Below, in pieces: positions 17,447 to 23,862 of a stretch of 64,000 nucleotides of DNA. The stretch is taken from assembly GCA_022775005.1 (NCBI GenBank), contig JALFJR010000035.1, positions 1 to 64,000 on the forward strand, given 5' to 3'. The position numbers were made by a program, and so were the translations under genes. Under the pieces are notes generated by a model. That model did not search any database. It was not told the DNA's origin and saw nothing but the letters and a program-made list of their open reading frames with translations. Origin of the DNA: Parabacteroides sp. Its GTDB lineage: Bacteria; Bacteroidota; Bacteroidia; Bacteroidales; Tannerellaceae. Position 1 is the first letter of the stretch. Each line of letters starts with the position of its first letter.

Positions 17447-18242
17447 GCTGCGCTGCTTTCGCCTCTTTCTGCTCGGCATAAATCTGTTTCCTCAATTGCT
17501 TATCAGAGCGTAAGCGATTGAGGGCCATTTGTGCCGCCTGTTGTTGCGATTCTTTCTTGGAATAGCCTGTGCCCATACCTATCTCTCTGCCTCCCATCAC
17601 ATGGATGGCTGTGTGAAACAGCAGCTTGCCCTCCTCATCCGTAGTGTTCTCCATCAAATCAAAGAAGATCGTTACCCGATGCTTCTGGCCCCATTCGAGC
17701 AGGCTCGACTTGAAGTTGATCTCTTGCTGTGTAATCTGGTTGAGGTCGAGGTGCTGGTCAATCATGCGCTCCACAAACTGGAAGCAGGTCGCATACCCCT
17801 TGTCAACATAAACCGCGCCGACCAACGCCTCGAATGCATTGCCATAGACGTGGTTGTTGAGGTTGCTAACCTTCGGAGAGAAAATGATCAGCTTGTCTAA
17901 CCCGATTTCTAAGGCGATCTTGTCCAACATATCTCGTTGCACCACCTTTGAGCGGCTGATGGTCAAGAAGCCCTCTTGCGCATCGGGATAGCGTCGATAG
18001 AGAATATCGGCCACGATGCAATCCAGCAGTCCGTCGCCTAAGAACTCCAATCGCTCGTTGTTGATGGAATGCCGGTCGGGCATCCAGATAGAGGCAGAGC
18101 TGTGTCGGAAAGCCTCCTCATAAAGGGCAATATGCCCCGGATAGAAGCCAAGGATCTGGTATAACGCAAAATAAGGCTCCTCCTTTTTGCAAAGAAGAAG
18201 CCTTACGCATGTATGTATCTGCTGTAATAGCTTTCGGAACAC
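17430..18242 (-). CDS. rnc: Ribonuclease III
   Basis: Double-strand-specific endoribonuclease for rRNA and mRNA processing, 270 aa. The catalytic signature NERLEFLGDGLLDCIVAD is intact; a second acidic site follows in NAFEALVGAVYVDKG. The C-terminus is a double-stranded RNA binding domain (KESQQQAAQMALNRL). The N-terminus has a roughly 25-residue extension before the RNase III domain, usual for Bacteroidales. The start appears to be GTG at 18242, 1 bp after the fabF stop, so translation is probably coupled to fabF. Third gene of an acpP-fabF-rnc operon. Confidence 0.93.
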   Translation of the reverse strand: MFRKLLQQIHTCVRLLLCKKEEPYFALYQILGFYPGHIALYEEAFRHSSASIWMPDRHSINNERLEFLGDGLLDCIVADILYRRYPDAQEGFLTISRSKVVQRDMLDKIALEIGLDKLIIFSPKVSNLNNHVYGNAFEALVGAVYVDKGYATCFQFVERMIDQHLDLNQITQQEINFKSSLLEWGQKHRVTIFFDLMENTTDEEGKLLFHTAIHVMGGREIGMGTGYSKKESQQQAAQMALNRLRSDKQLRKQIYAEQKEAKAAQLNAQT

Positions 18243-18243
18243 C

Positions 18244-19509
18244 TTATTTCACGAATTTTTTCACGATAGCACAAGCGTTATGGCCGCCAAAACCAAAAGT
18301 GTTCGACAAGGCCGCGTTGATCGTCCGCTTCTGTGCCTGGTTGAAAGTGAAATTGAGGTTGTAATCGATTTCAGGATCATCGTCGCCCTCTGCGTGGTTG
18401 ATTGTCGGCGGAACAATGTCGTCGTTCAACGCTTTGATACAGAAGATCAACTCGATAGCGCCGGCTGCACCTAACAGGTGACCGATCATTGACTTCGTTG
18501 AGCTGATGTTCAATTTATAAGCATGGTCACCAAATACCTCCTTGATCGCTTTGACCTCAGAGATGTCACCTACCGGTGTGGATGTACCATGTACATTGAT
18601 ATAATCAATCTCTTCCGGCTGCATATTCGCATCTTCCAATGCGTTGCGCATCACCAACTTGGCACCTAAGCCTTCCGGATGGGAAGCGGTCAAGTGATAA
18701 GCGTCTGCTGACATTCCAGTTCCTGCGATCTCCGCATAGATTTTGGCGCCGCGAGCCAAAGCATGCTCCAACTCCTCTAATACCAAGCAAGCACCACCTT
18801 CACCCATCACAAAGCCGTCACGGCTTGCGCTGAACGGACGAGAAGCGGTCTCCGGGGAGTCATTGCGTGTGGAGAGTGCATTCATTGAGTTGAATCCACC
18901 TACACCTGATGCAGCGATAGCTGCCTCGCCACCACCCGTTACAATCACGTTGGCTTTACCCAAACGGATGTAGTTGAATGCGTCGCTGATTGCGTTAGTG
19001 GAAGATGCACAGGCGGATACCGTGGCGAAATTCGGCCCGTGGAAGCCGTACATCATCGAGATGTGTCCGGCTGCGATATCGGCAATCATCTTCGGGATGA
19101 AGAAGGGGTTGAACTTCGGGCCGATTGAATCTTTCGTTTTCGCGTAGCCCAACAACTCCTCGTCAAACGTCTTGATGCCACCAATACCGGATGCGAAAAT
19201 CACACCAATACGGTTTTTATCCTCTTTCTCCAAGTCCATCGCCGCGTCAGCGATTGCCTGCTTGGCGGCGCAAATGGCCAACAAGCTGTAGCGGTCGCAC
19301 TTACGAGCCTCCTTGCGATCCATGATCGACAACGGGTCGAAACCCTTCACCTCACAAGCGAACTGGGTCTTGAATTTGGATGCATCAAACTGAGTAATAG
19401 GTCCAGCACCGCTTTTCCCGGCAAGCACATTCTCCCATGTCTCTGCGAGCGTGTTGCCTAAGGGCGTGATGGCACCCAGACCTGTTACTACAACTCTTTT
19501 TAATTCCAT
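18244..19509 (-). CDS. fabF: Beta-ketoacyl-ACP synthase II
   Basis: Condensing enzyme of type II fatty-acid elongation, using malonyl-ACP, 421 aa. The Cys-His-His triad is visible: cysteine in TVSACASSTNAI, histidine in NVHGTSTPVGD and histidine in STKSMIGHLLGAAGAIE. The N-terminal KRVVVTGLGAITPLG and C-terminal NTFGFGGHNACAIV are canonical. It follows acpP by 20 bp and precedes rnc by 1 bp, the common acpP-fabF-rnc order. Confidence 0.96.
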   Translation of the reverse strand: MELKRVVVTGLGAITPLGNTLAETWENVLAGKSGAGPITQFDASKFKTQFACEVKGFDPLSIMDRKEARKCDRYSLLAICAAKQAIADAAMDLEKEDKNRIGVIFASGIGGIKTFDEELLGYAKTKDSIGPKFNPFFIPKMIADIAAGHISMMYGFHGPNFATVSACASSTNAISDAFNYIRLGKANVIVTGGGEAAIAASGVGGFNSMNALSTRNDSPETASRPFSASRDGFVMGEGGACLVLEELEHALARGAKIYAEIAGTGMSADAYHLTASHPEGLGAKLVMRNALEDANMQPEEIDYINVHGTSTPVGDISEVKAIKEVFGDHAYKLNISSTKSMIGHLLGAAGAIELIFCIKALNDDIVPPTINHAEGDDDPEIDYNLNFTFNQAQKRTINAALSNTFGFGGHNACAIVKKFVK

Positions 19510-19529
19510 ACGTAAATCAAGGAAATGGA

Positions 19530-19766
19530 TTACTTCGCGTTATCCTCAACGTACTTGATGGCGTCACCTACAGTTGTGATCTTCTCTGCCTGATCGTCGG
19601 GAATAGAGATGTTGAACTCCTTCTCAAACTCCATGATCAACTCAACTGTATCCAAAGAGTCTGCACCCAGATCGTTAGTAAAGCTAGCCTCGTTTGTTAC
19701 CTCTGACTCCTCAACACTCAACTTATCAACGATGATAGCCTTTACTCTTTCTGCAATTTCTGACAT
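19530..19766 (-). CDS. acpP: Acyl carrier protein
   Basis: 78-aa acidic carrier of growing acyl chains. The phosphopantetheine attachment serine is in [16 protein letters not shown], with the usual helix I (VKAIIVDKL) and helix IV end (DAIKYVEDN). First gene of the acpP-fabF-rnc operon. A divergent gap of 156 bp separates it from purN. Confidence 0.97.
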   Translation of the reverse strand: MSEIAERVKAIIVDKLSVEESEVTNEASFTNDLGADSLDTVELIMEFEKEFNISIPDDQAEKITTVGDAIKYVEDNAK

Positions 19767-19847
19767 AACTTTCGAATTTAGATTAATGAATAGAATTTAC
19801 TTTTTAATTTTGCAGCTGCAAAGTAACGCATTTTTTGCGTTACGAAG

Positions 19848-19855
19848 CAAATATA
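19848..19855 (-). promoter_or_regulatory. Candidate -7 element of the acpP-fabF-rnc operon
   Basis: Minus strand TATATTTG is an exact TAnnTTTG match about 80 bp upstream of acpP. A second, one-mismatch box (TTACTTTG, minus strand, 19819-19826) has a TTG 21 bp upstream of it at 19848-19850; either or both may be used. Confidence 0.45.
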
Positions 19856-19922
19856 AATGACTAAAAATGTGGAAAACTGCACATTTTCTTTTGTGTTGTG
19901 CACCTAAAATGATTTATGTCAA

Positions 19923-20516
19923 ATGAAAAATATAGCGATTCTTGCTTCCGGCTCAGGAACAAATGCGGAGAATATGGTTCGATACTTCGCTGCTAACAAG
20001 TTGATTAAGGTGGCTGTAGTGCTCTCCAACCATGCCCATGCCGGGGTGCATGGCCGGGTGAATGCCTTGGGAGTGCCCTCCTTTACCTTCTCCAAAGAGG
20101 ATTTCGCAGCAGCCACGCCTATCTTGGATAAATTGGCAGCCTTTGCGGTCGATTTCGTGGTTTTGGCCGGTTTCATGAGTAAGATCCCCGATGCCCTGTT
20201 GGCGGCTTTCCCCGAGCGGGTGGTCAATATCCATCCGGCTTTGCTGCCGAAGTTTGGCGGCAAAGGCATGTATGGCCATCATGTGCATGAGGCGGTGTTG
20301 GCCGCTGGCGAGTCGGAGTCGGGCATCACGATTCACTATGTCAATGCGCATTATGACGAGGGCAAGATTCTCTTCCAAGCCGCTTGCCCCGTCTTGCCCG
20401 ATGATACGCCTGATACCCTTGCCCAACGGGTCCACCAATTGGAGTATGCCCATTATCCGCGCGTCGTCGAGCAATTGCTCACCCTGCTTCCGCCTCTTCA
20501 TCACAAAGGAGAATGA
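19923..20516 (+). CDS. purN: Phosphoribosylglycinamide formyltransferase
   Basis: Third step of de novo purine synthesis: transfers formyl from 10-formyl-tetrahydrofolate to GAR, 197 aa. Seen: IAILASGSGTNAENMVRYF (phosphate-binding loop), the catalytic region VNIHPALLPKFGGKGMYGHH with its Asn-x-His, and the conserved aspartate in VNAHYDEGKILFQ. Length fits the PurN type. Divergent from acpP and followed by a gene-free repeat island; a 7-bp inverted repeat (20537-20558) just after the stop may be part of its terminator. Confidence 0.94.
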   Translation: MKNIAILASGSGTNAENMVRYFAANKLIKVAVVLSNHAHAGVHGRVNALGVPSFTFSKEDFAAATPILDKLAAFAVDFVVLAGFMSKIPDALLAAFPERVVNIHPALLPKFGGKGMYGHHVHEAVLAAGESESGITIHYVNAHYDEGKILFQAACPVLPDDTPDTLAQRVHQLEYAHYPRVVEQLLTLLPPLHHKGE

Positions 20517-20590
20517 TTTTCCTCGGGACGTAAAAATTGTTGCATCACGACGCAACAAGCAAAGCTCTCAAAAACGTTGCTCGTGATTCG

Positions 20591-20704
20591 AAAAAATCAC
20601 GGGCATTGTTTTGAAAAACCATCGGCAACGGCAGAAAAAACTACGGGCAACGTTTTCCAAAACTACGAGCAATGTTTTTTGAAATTACGGGCAACAGAAT
20701 TTTT
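20591..20704 (+). repeat. Degenerate tandem repeat, five units of 21-24 bp
   Basis: Units begin at 20591, 20614, 20635, 20659 and 20682 and share a core like TACGGGCAACGTTTT after a run of A; example cores are TCACGGGCATTGTTTT, CTACGGGCAACGTTTT and CTACGAGCAATGTTTT. A unit in opposite orientation (AACGTTGCTCGTGATT) immediately precedes the array (about 20570-20590) and can pair with the first unit. The same core forms the arms of the hairpin at 56716-56759. Confidence 0.7.
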
Positions 20705-20788
20705 GCCTATCAGCCATGCAAATTATTTCTCCAGTTAGGGAAAAATTTTTTCCTAACAGGGAAAATAGTTCTGCCCAATCAGCGGTAG

Positions 20789-20808
20789 AGCCGTTGCGTG
20801 CAACGGCT
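20789..20808. repeat. Perfect inverted repeat
   Basis: AGCCGTTGC / GCAACGGCT, 9-bp arms with a 2-nt centre. A second imperfect inverted repeat follows at 20819-20841 (GAGACG / CGTCTC). Such paired short palindromes resemble REP elements; no coding sequence nearby. Confidence 0.6.
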
Positions 20809-20931
20809 GGGATGCCAGGAGACGCACCAATGGCACGTCTCTACGATCTTATGCGCGCGCGTGAACATTATATAATATTAGGTATTGACGAAACGGGGAA
20901 AAACGGCGTCATTTCATGGCGCAATCGGGCT

Positions 20932-20965
20932 GTGGAACATTACGTGGAACATTCGTGGAACACTG
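20932..20965 (+). repeat. Three direct repeats of GTGGAACA
   Basis: GTGGAACATTAC, GTGGAACATTC and GTGGAACACTG follow each other directly with 11-12 bp periodicity, one per helical turn. The same word occurs again in inverted form at 21032-21047 and 21429-21435. Confidence 0.65.
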
Positions 20966-21031
20966 CTCAACGAAATGATAAATGAAGCAAAAAGGGGCTG
21001 TTTTGCGCATTTTATTGCGCAATGAACGCAA

Positions 21032-21047
21032 TGTTCCACGGGGAACA
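21032..21047. promoter_or_regulatory. parS-like near-palindrome
   Basis: TGTTCCACGGGGAACA is a 16-bp near-perfect palindrome. Chromosomal ParB sites (parS) in many bacteria have the form TGTTTCACGTGAAACA; this site keeps the outer GTT/AAC, the CAC and the length, with CC/GG replacing TC/GA and one central mismatch. Function as a partition or protein-binding site is inference. Confidence 0.3.
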
Positions 21048-21438
21048 ATTCTTCTAACTACTTGATAATGTGATTATTTTAAGGCTGGAAAAATGAGCGG
21101 ACTGCTTAACAAAAAGGTTCCTAACATTTGAGCACAAAGGTACGCGTATTTTCCTAATCACCAAGGGTTGCTCAAAGAAAAAGATGCTCCACCCCATTTT
21201 TCTGAACAAGGGCGTTGGTTTGCGCGACGAAAGCGCCACTTTCTTACATAACTTCGCTTGCTCCTATTTGTATGTTATCTGCAAATCCCTCACTATCTGT
21301 GTCTTTGCGGGCTTGACCCGCAAGCTCATCCTCTGTTTTTCTAACGCAACACGTTGCGTCCCTACCCTTTTTATAGACCGAAATGCGGGGTCTGCTCAGC
21401 GCAAAAAATGCACAAAAATACCTGGATTGTTCCACGGA

Positions 21439-21476
21439 GACTGCTCAACGAAAGTGAACGTTTTCGTTGAGCAGTC
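21439..21476. repeat. 15-bp perfect inverted repeat (hairpin)
   Basis: Arms GACTGCTCAACGAAA (21439-21453) and TTTCGTTGAGCAGTC (21462-21476), loop 8 nt. The arm also occurs alone at 20962-20975 as ACTGCTCAACGAAA. No U-run follows, so it is not an obvious terminator. Confidence 0.7.
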
Positions 21477-21593
21477 CGGACTGAGGGAATCTCCCTATTT
21501 TCCCCCTTTTCCCGCCTCCCTTCAGCGAAGCCTTCCGGCAAAACAAGAACAGTTATTTATAACATATTATTAATCTATTTAATTATTTATCGT

Positions 21594-22451
21594 ATGAACA
21601 AAAAGTTTTCTACTCTGATGGCCGGCCTTCTGCTGGCTACAGCGTTTGGAACGGCTTCTGCGCAAAGCATCCCCTCTTCCTTGGGTAACTTTGCAAAGTA
21701 TGCTACGGTTCCGGCTGAAGAGGTGATTGACATGGAAAAGGGCTATGTTCAGTTGGCAGTTGCTACTCCCGGTTCTGACGGAAAGGTCCTTTCTATGGAG
21801 GCTGCCGCTGGTGGTAAGTACAACTTGGTTGTTAAAACAATCACTTCTACCACTAAAGCTGAAATTCGCAATACCTTGTGGAAGGTTGTTGCAACTGAGG
21901 TGGGTATCTCTGGTTATACCTATCAGTTCCAGAACGTGGGCACAGGTGAGTTCTTGGGTTTCAACACAGATGAGGCGGTAAAAGCTACTGATGCGACTGC
22001 TCCTTCTTTGACTTTGACGGCTGCTGGTACGGCTGTTGGATCTGAGATTGTTTCTTGGACTTGGCAAGCAACTCCCGCAAAAGAAATCGCTGCTTCGGAT
22101 GCAGCTCAGACCTATTTTACAAACGCTGATTTGAAAGGTTTGACTGCTGTGTTCAGCAAAGACTCTACTTTGGCATTAGGTTTGAGTGCGGCTTTGGCTG
22201 ATGGCTCTGTTGTTTCTGCTTACAAATATTCAAACAAAAAGGCTGCAGCAACAGGTGCAACCGCTATTACTTTTTATCCTGTTGCTCCCGCTGCGTTCAT
22301 CCTCGGTGCAGACGATTTGAACTCTATGTTGTGGACACAGAATCCGCAGGCTGAGAGCAGCAAGCTGAAGTTGGTCTTCAACCCGGATGTGACGGGCAAC
22401 TCTTATGACAACCTGTTCACCAAGAATTCTTATAAGGGGCTCATCCGATAA
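21594..22451 (+). pseudogene. DUF6383-type secreted protein, N-terminal part, interrupted by IS
   Basis: 5' part of a large secreted protein gene. It encodes a clear signal peptide (NKKFSTLMAGLLLATAFGTA, cut near ASAQ) and a beta-rich region of about 260 residues. At 22437 the frame runs into an insertion sequence and stops 14 bp later (read-through YKGLIR). The continuation lies at 23863-26876: joining 22437 to 23863 keeps the frame and gives 1,286 codons including the stop. The interrupted state is seen directly; whether a truncated product is made is unknown. The family (large Parabacteroides-type surface proteins) is recalled, not searched. Confidence 0.8.
22429..22437 (+). repeat. Left target-site duplication of the IS
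   Basis: CTTATAAGG, identical to 23854-23862 on the other side of the element. Retaining one copy restores the reading frame of the host gene. Confidence 0.85.
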
Positions 22452-22461
22452 ATAAGGGGGA

Positions 22462-23445
22462 TTACGCATATAGTTTTGTAAATCTGAAGAGGAAGAACTT
22501 AATATCCGTCACCCCTCTAAGCGATGCCCTGAATGCTTTAATCTTTGCGTTGAATGATTCAGCGAATGCGTTAGTCGCTCTGTTGACAAAGAAATTCAGG
22601 ATCTCATCATAATGTGCGTACAGGGTGGCGGCAATGACATTAAAACTCTTGAAGCCGGAGTCATCCACTTTGTTATACCAGCGCGCAAGCGACAGTCTTG
22701 CCGCATCTTTCATGGTATTCCTGGAGAAGATCATCCTAAGTGAATGTGTGAGGGAATAAGCCTCTTTCAAATCAGGGTATGCCTCAAAGAGAATCCCTGC
22801 CCTTTGTCTCTGGCTTTCCGTCCATTTCTCCGCAGACTTGAAGAGCAGGTATCTGCTGCGTGCCAGCAGCTGCTTATGCGTGTCCCCGTTTGCGAGCATG
22901 ACGGGCGTGTATGCTTGCCCCAAGCGCTTGGCCTCTTCCCTGGCCTCCGCGTCAGCCTGGATGGCATCCCACCTATGGGCGATGCGCATCTCCTGCAAGG
23001 CATCACAGGCGAGTTTCTGTATGTGGAAGCGATCTATGGTCCGCATGGCATTGGGGAAACAGCGCTTGGCTATAAGCCGCATGGAGCCTGACATGTCCAT
23101 GGTAATTTCCTTGACCAAGAGTCTCTTATCCTCGTCAATTCGCAAAAGGGCATCTGTGACAGCTTCGGCAGAAACACCTTTTACAATTGCGATGATCGTC
23201 CCCTTCCCTCCATGTGATGCCCGGTTGGTTACAACCGTATACAACTCACCGTTGCTGGGAGCCGTCTCGTCAATACAGACGCTTCCGCCTATGTTCTCAG
23301 GGAAAACAAGCCAATCCTCCGCATGGGAGAGCTCCGGCCATTCACGGTAGCCACTGAGCTTTTCCTTGTACAGCTTCTCAAACGTATCGCCATTTATGTG
23401 GTAATAGCGGTCAAGCGAACGGGAGGTCGTAGGAATCGTCTCCAT
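22462..23445 (-). CDS. DDE transposase (ISAon1/ISL3-like)
   Basis: 327-aa transposase catalysing movement of the surrounding IS. ISL3-type DDE residues are visible: aspartate in GSVCIDETAPS, aspartate in EITMDMSGSM with CFPNAMRTIDRFHIQKLACD, and glutamate in NAFAESFNAKIKAFRASLRG. The stop codon touches the left inverted repeat. It overlaps the upstream N-terminal gene by 35 bp in the +1 frame, so it is made from its own ATG or by +1 frameshifting. Confidence 0.88.
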   Translation of the reverse strand: METIPTTSRSLDRYYHINGDTFEKLYKEKLSGYREWPELSHAEDWLVFPENIGGSVCIDETAPSNGELYTVVTNRASHGGKGTIIAIVKGVSAEAVTDALLRIDEDKRLLVKEITMDMSGSMRLIAKRCFPNAMRTIDRFHIQKLACDALQEMRIAHRWDAIQADAEAREEAKRLGQAYTPVMLANGDTHKQLLARSRYLLFKSAEKWTESQRQRAGILFEAYPDLKEAYSLTHSLRMIFSRNTMKDAARLSLARWYNKVDDSGFKSFNVIAATLYAHYDEILNFFVNRATNAFAESFNAKIKAFRASLRGVTDIKFFLFRFTKLYA

Positions 23446-23791
23446 ACAATCCTTTTAAAAAAGCCGCAAACTCCTTCGAGTAGCGGGTCCCTTCTGCCTT
23501 GAGGTCATAAGTCTCTGAGAAATAGCGCTTGTTCACTTTGTCATACCACTTGCGTCTTCTTACTACTAAATCGACACCCTTGTTGCGAATCGGGAAGTCA
23601 CGTATGGTGACGGCATCGCTGAAGCCCTTCGATTCCATGTCAGGATTCTCTCCGTATTCGGGCTTGACAAGTTCATCAAGATAGATGCGGATAAGGGATG
23701 ATTCTTCCTCGACTCGCTTAACCTCAAAATTTGAAAGTATCTCTGATGGCAGAATTAACTGCGCCAATGCTAAAAGTCCTTGATTGCTCAT
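23411..23791 (-). CDS. IS-encoded transposase N-terminal region protein
   Basis: 126-aa product of the first gene of the IS. It lacks catalytic motifs and corresponds to the separately encoded N-terminal region of ISAon1-type transposases, containing a basic region (GVDLVVRRRKWYDKVNKRY) that probably contacts the terminal repeats. It begins 39 bp inside the right inverted repeat and overlaps the catalytic gene by 35 bp. Confidence 0.8.
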   Translation of the reverse strand: MSNQGLLALAQLILPSEILSNFEVKRVEEESSLIRIYLDELVKPEYGENPDMESKGFSDAVTIRDFPIRNKGVDLVVRRRKWYDKVNKRYFSETYDLKAEGTRYSKEFAAFLKGLYGDDSYDLPFA

Positions 23792-23853
23792 GAGGCAAAG
23801 GTATAATTTTACTGCTGAATCATGAAATCATCCCCCATATTTATCGGGTGATC

Positions 23854-23862
23854 CTTATAAGG
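23854..23862 (+). repeat. Right target-site duplication of the IS
   Basis: CTTATAAGG, second copy of the 9-bp duplication at 22429-22437. Confidence 0.85.

Larger units (their letters stand above)
20517..21593. other. Gene-free 1.1-kb island of tandem and inverted repeats
   Basis: No credible coding sequence was found: open frames here lack start context, family motifs and normal composition. Instead the region carries inverted repeats at 20537-20558, 20789-20808, 20819-20841, 21305-21323 (TTGCGGG / CCCGCAA), around 21346-21361 (ACGCAA / TTGCGT) and 21439-21476, a degenerate 23-bp tandem array (20591-20704), GTGGAAC direct repeats (20932-20965) and a near-palindrome at 21032-21047. The last 50 bp before the gene at 21594 are very AT-rich, like the leaders of highly expressed Bacteroidetes genes, but no TAnnTTTG box was recognised there. 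The segment looks like an accumulation of REP-like elements. Confidence 0.6.
22439..23853 (-). mobile_element. ISAon1/ISL3-like insertion sequence
   Basis: Complete insertion sequence of about 1.41 kb. The ends are inverted repeats of 24 bp with three mismatches: left 22439-22462 (GCTCATCCGATAAATAAGGG...), right 23830-23853, whose complement reads GATCACCCGATAAATATGGG... (CCGATAAATA shared). It is flanked by a 9-bp direct repeat (22429-22437 and 23854-23862); the left border is ambiguous by 1 bp. It carries two overlapping minus-strand genes for an N-terminal region protein and a DDE transposase. Intact ends, matching duplications and an otherwise intact host frame suggest recent insertion. 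Confidence 0.9.

Noticed and set aside
20570-20704. Possible CRISPR array
   Set aside because: Units are contiguous, 21-24 bp, degenerate, without unique spacers, and no cas genes are present.
20716-20985. Open frame of 89 codons in the repeat island, and another of 129 codons at 21184-21573
   Set aside because: Both are made of inverted and direct repeats, have no ribosome-binding context or family resemblance, and show no normal codon pattern.
23453-23459. Slippery heptamer T TTA AAA at the overlap of the two IS genes (minus strand), suggesting -1 frameshifting
   Set aside because: The second gene is in the +1 frame relative to the first, so a -1 shift would not join them.
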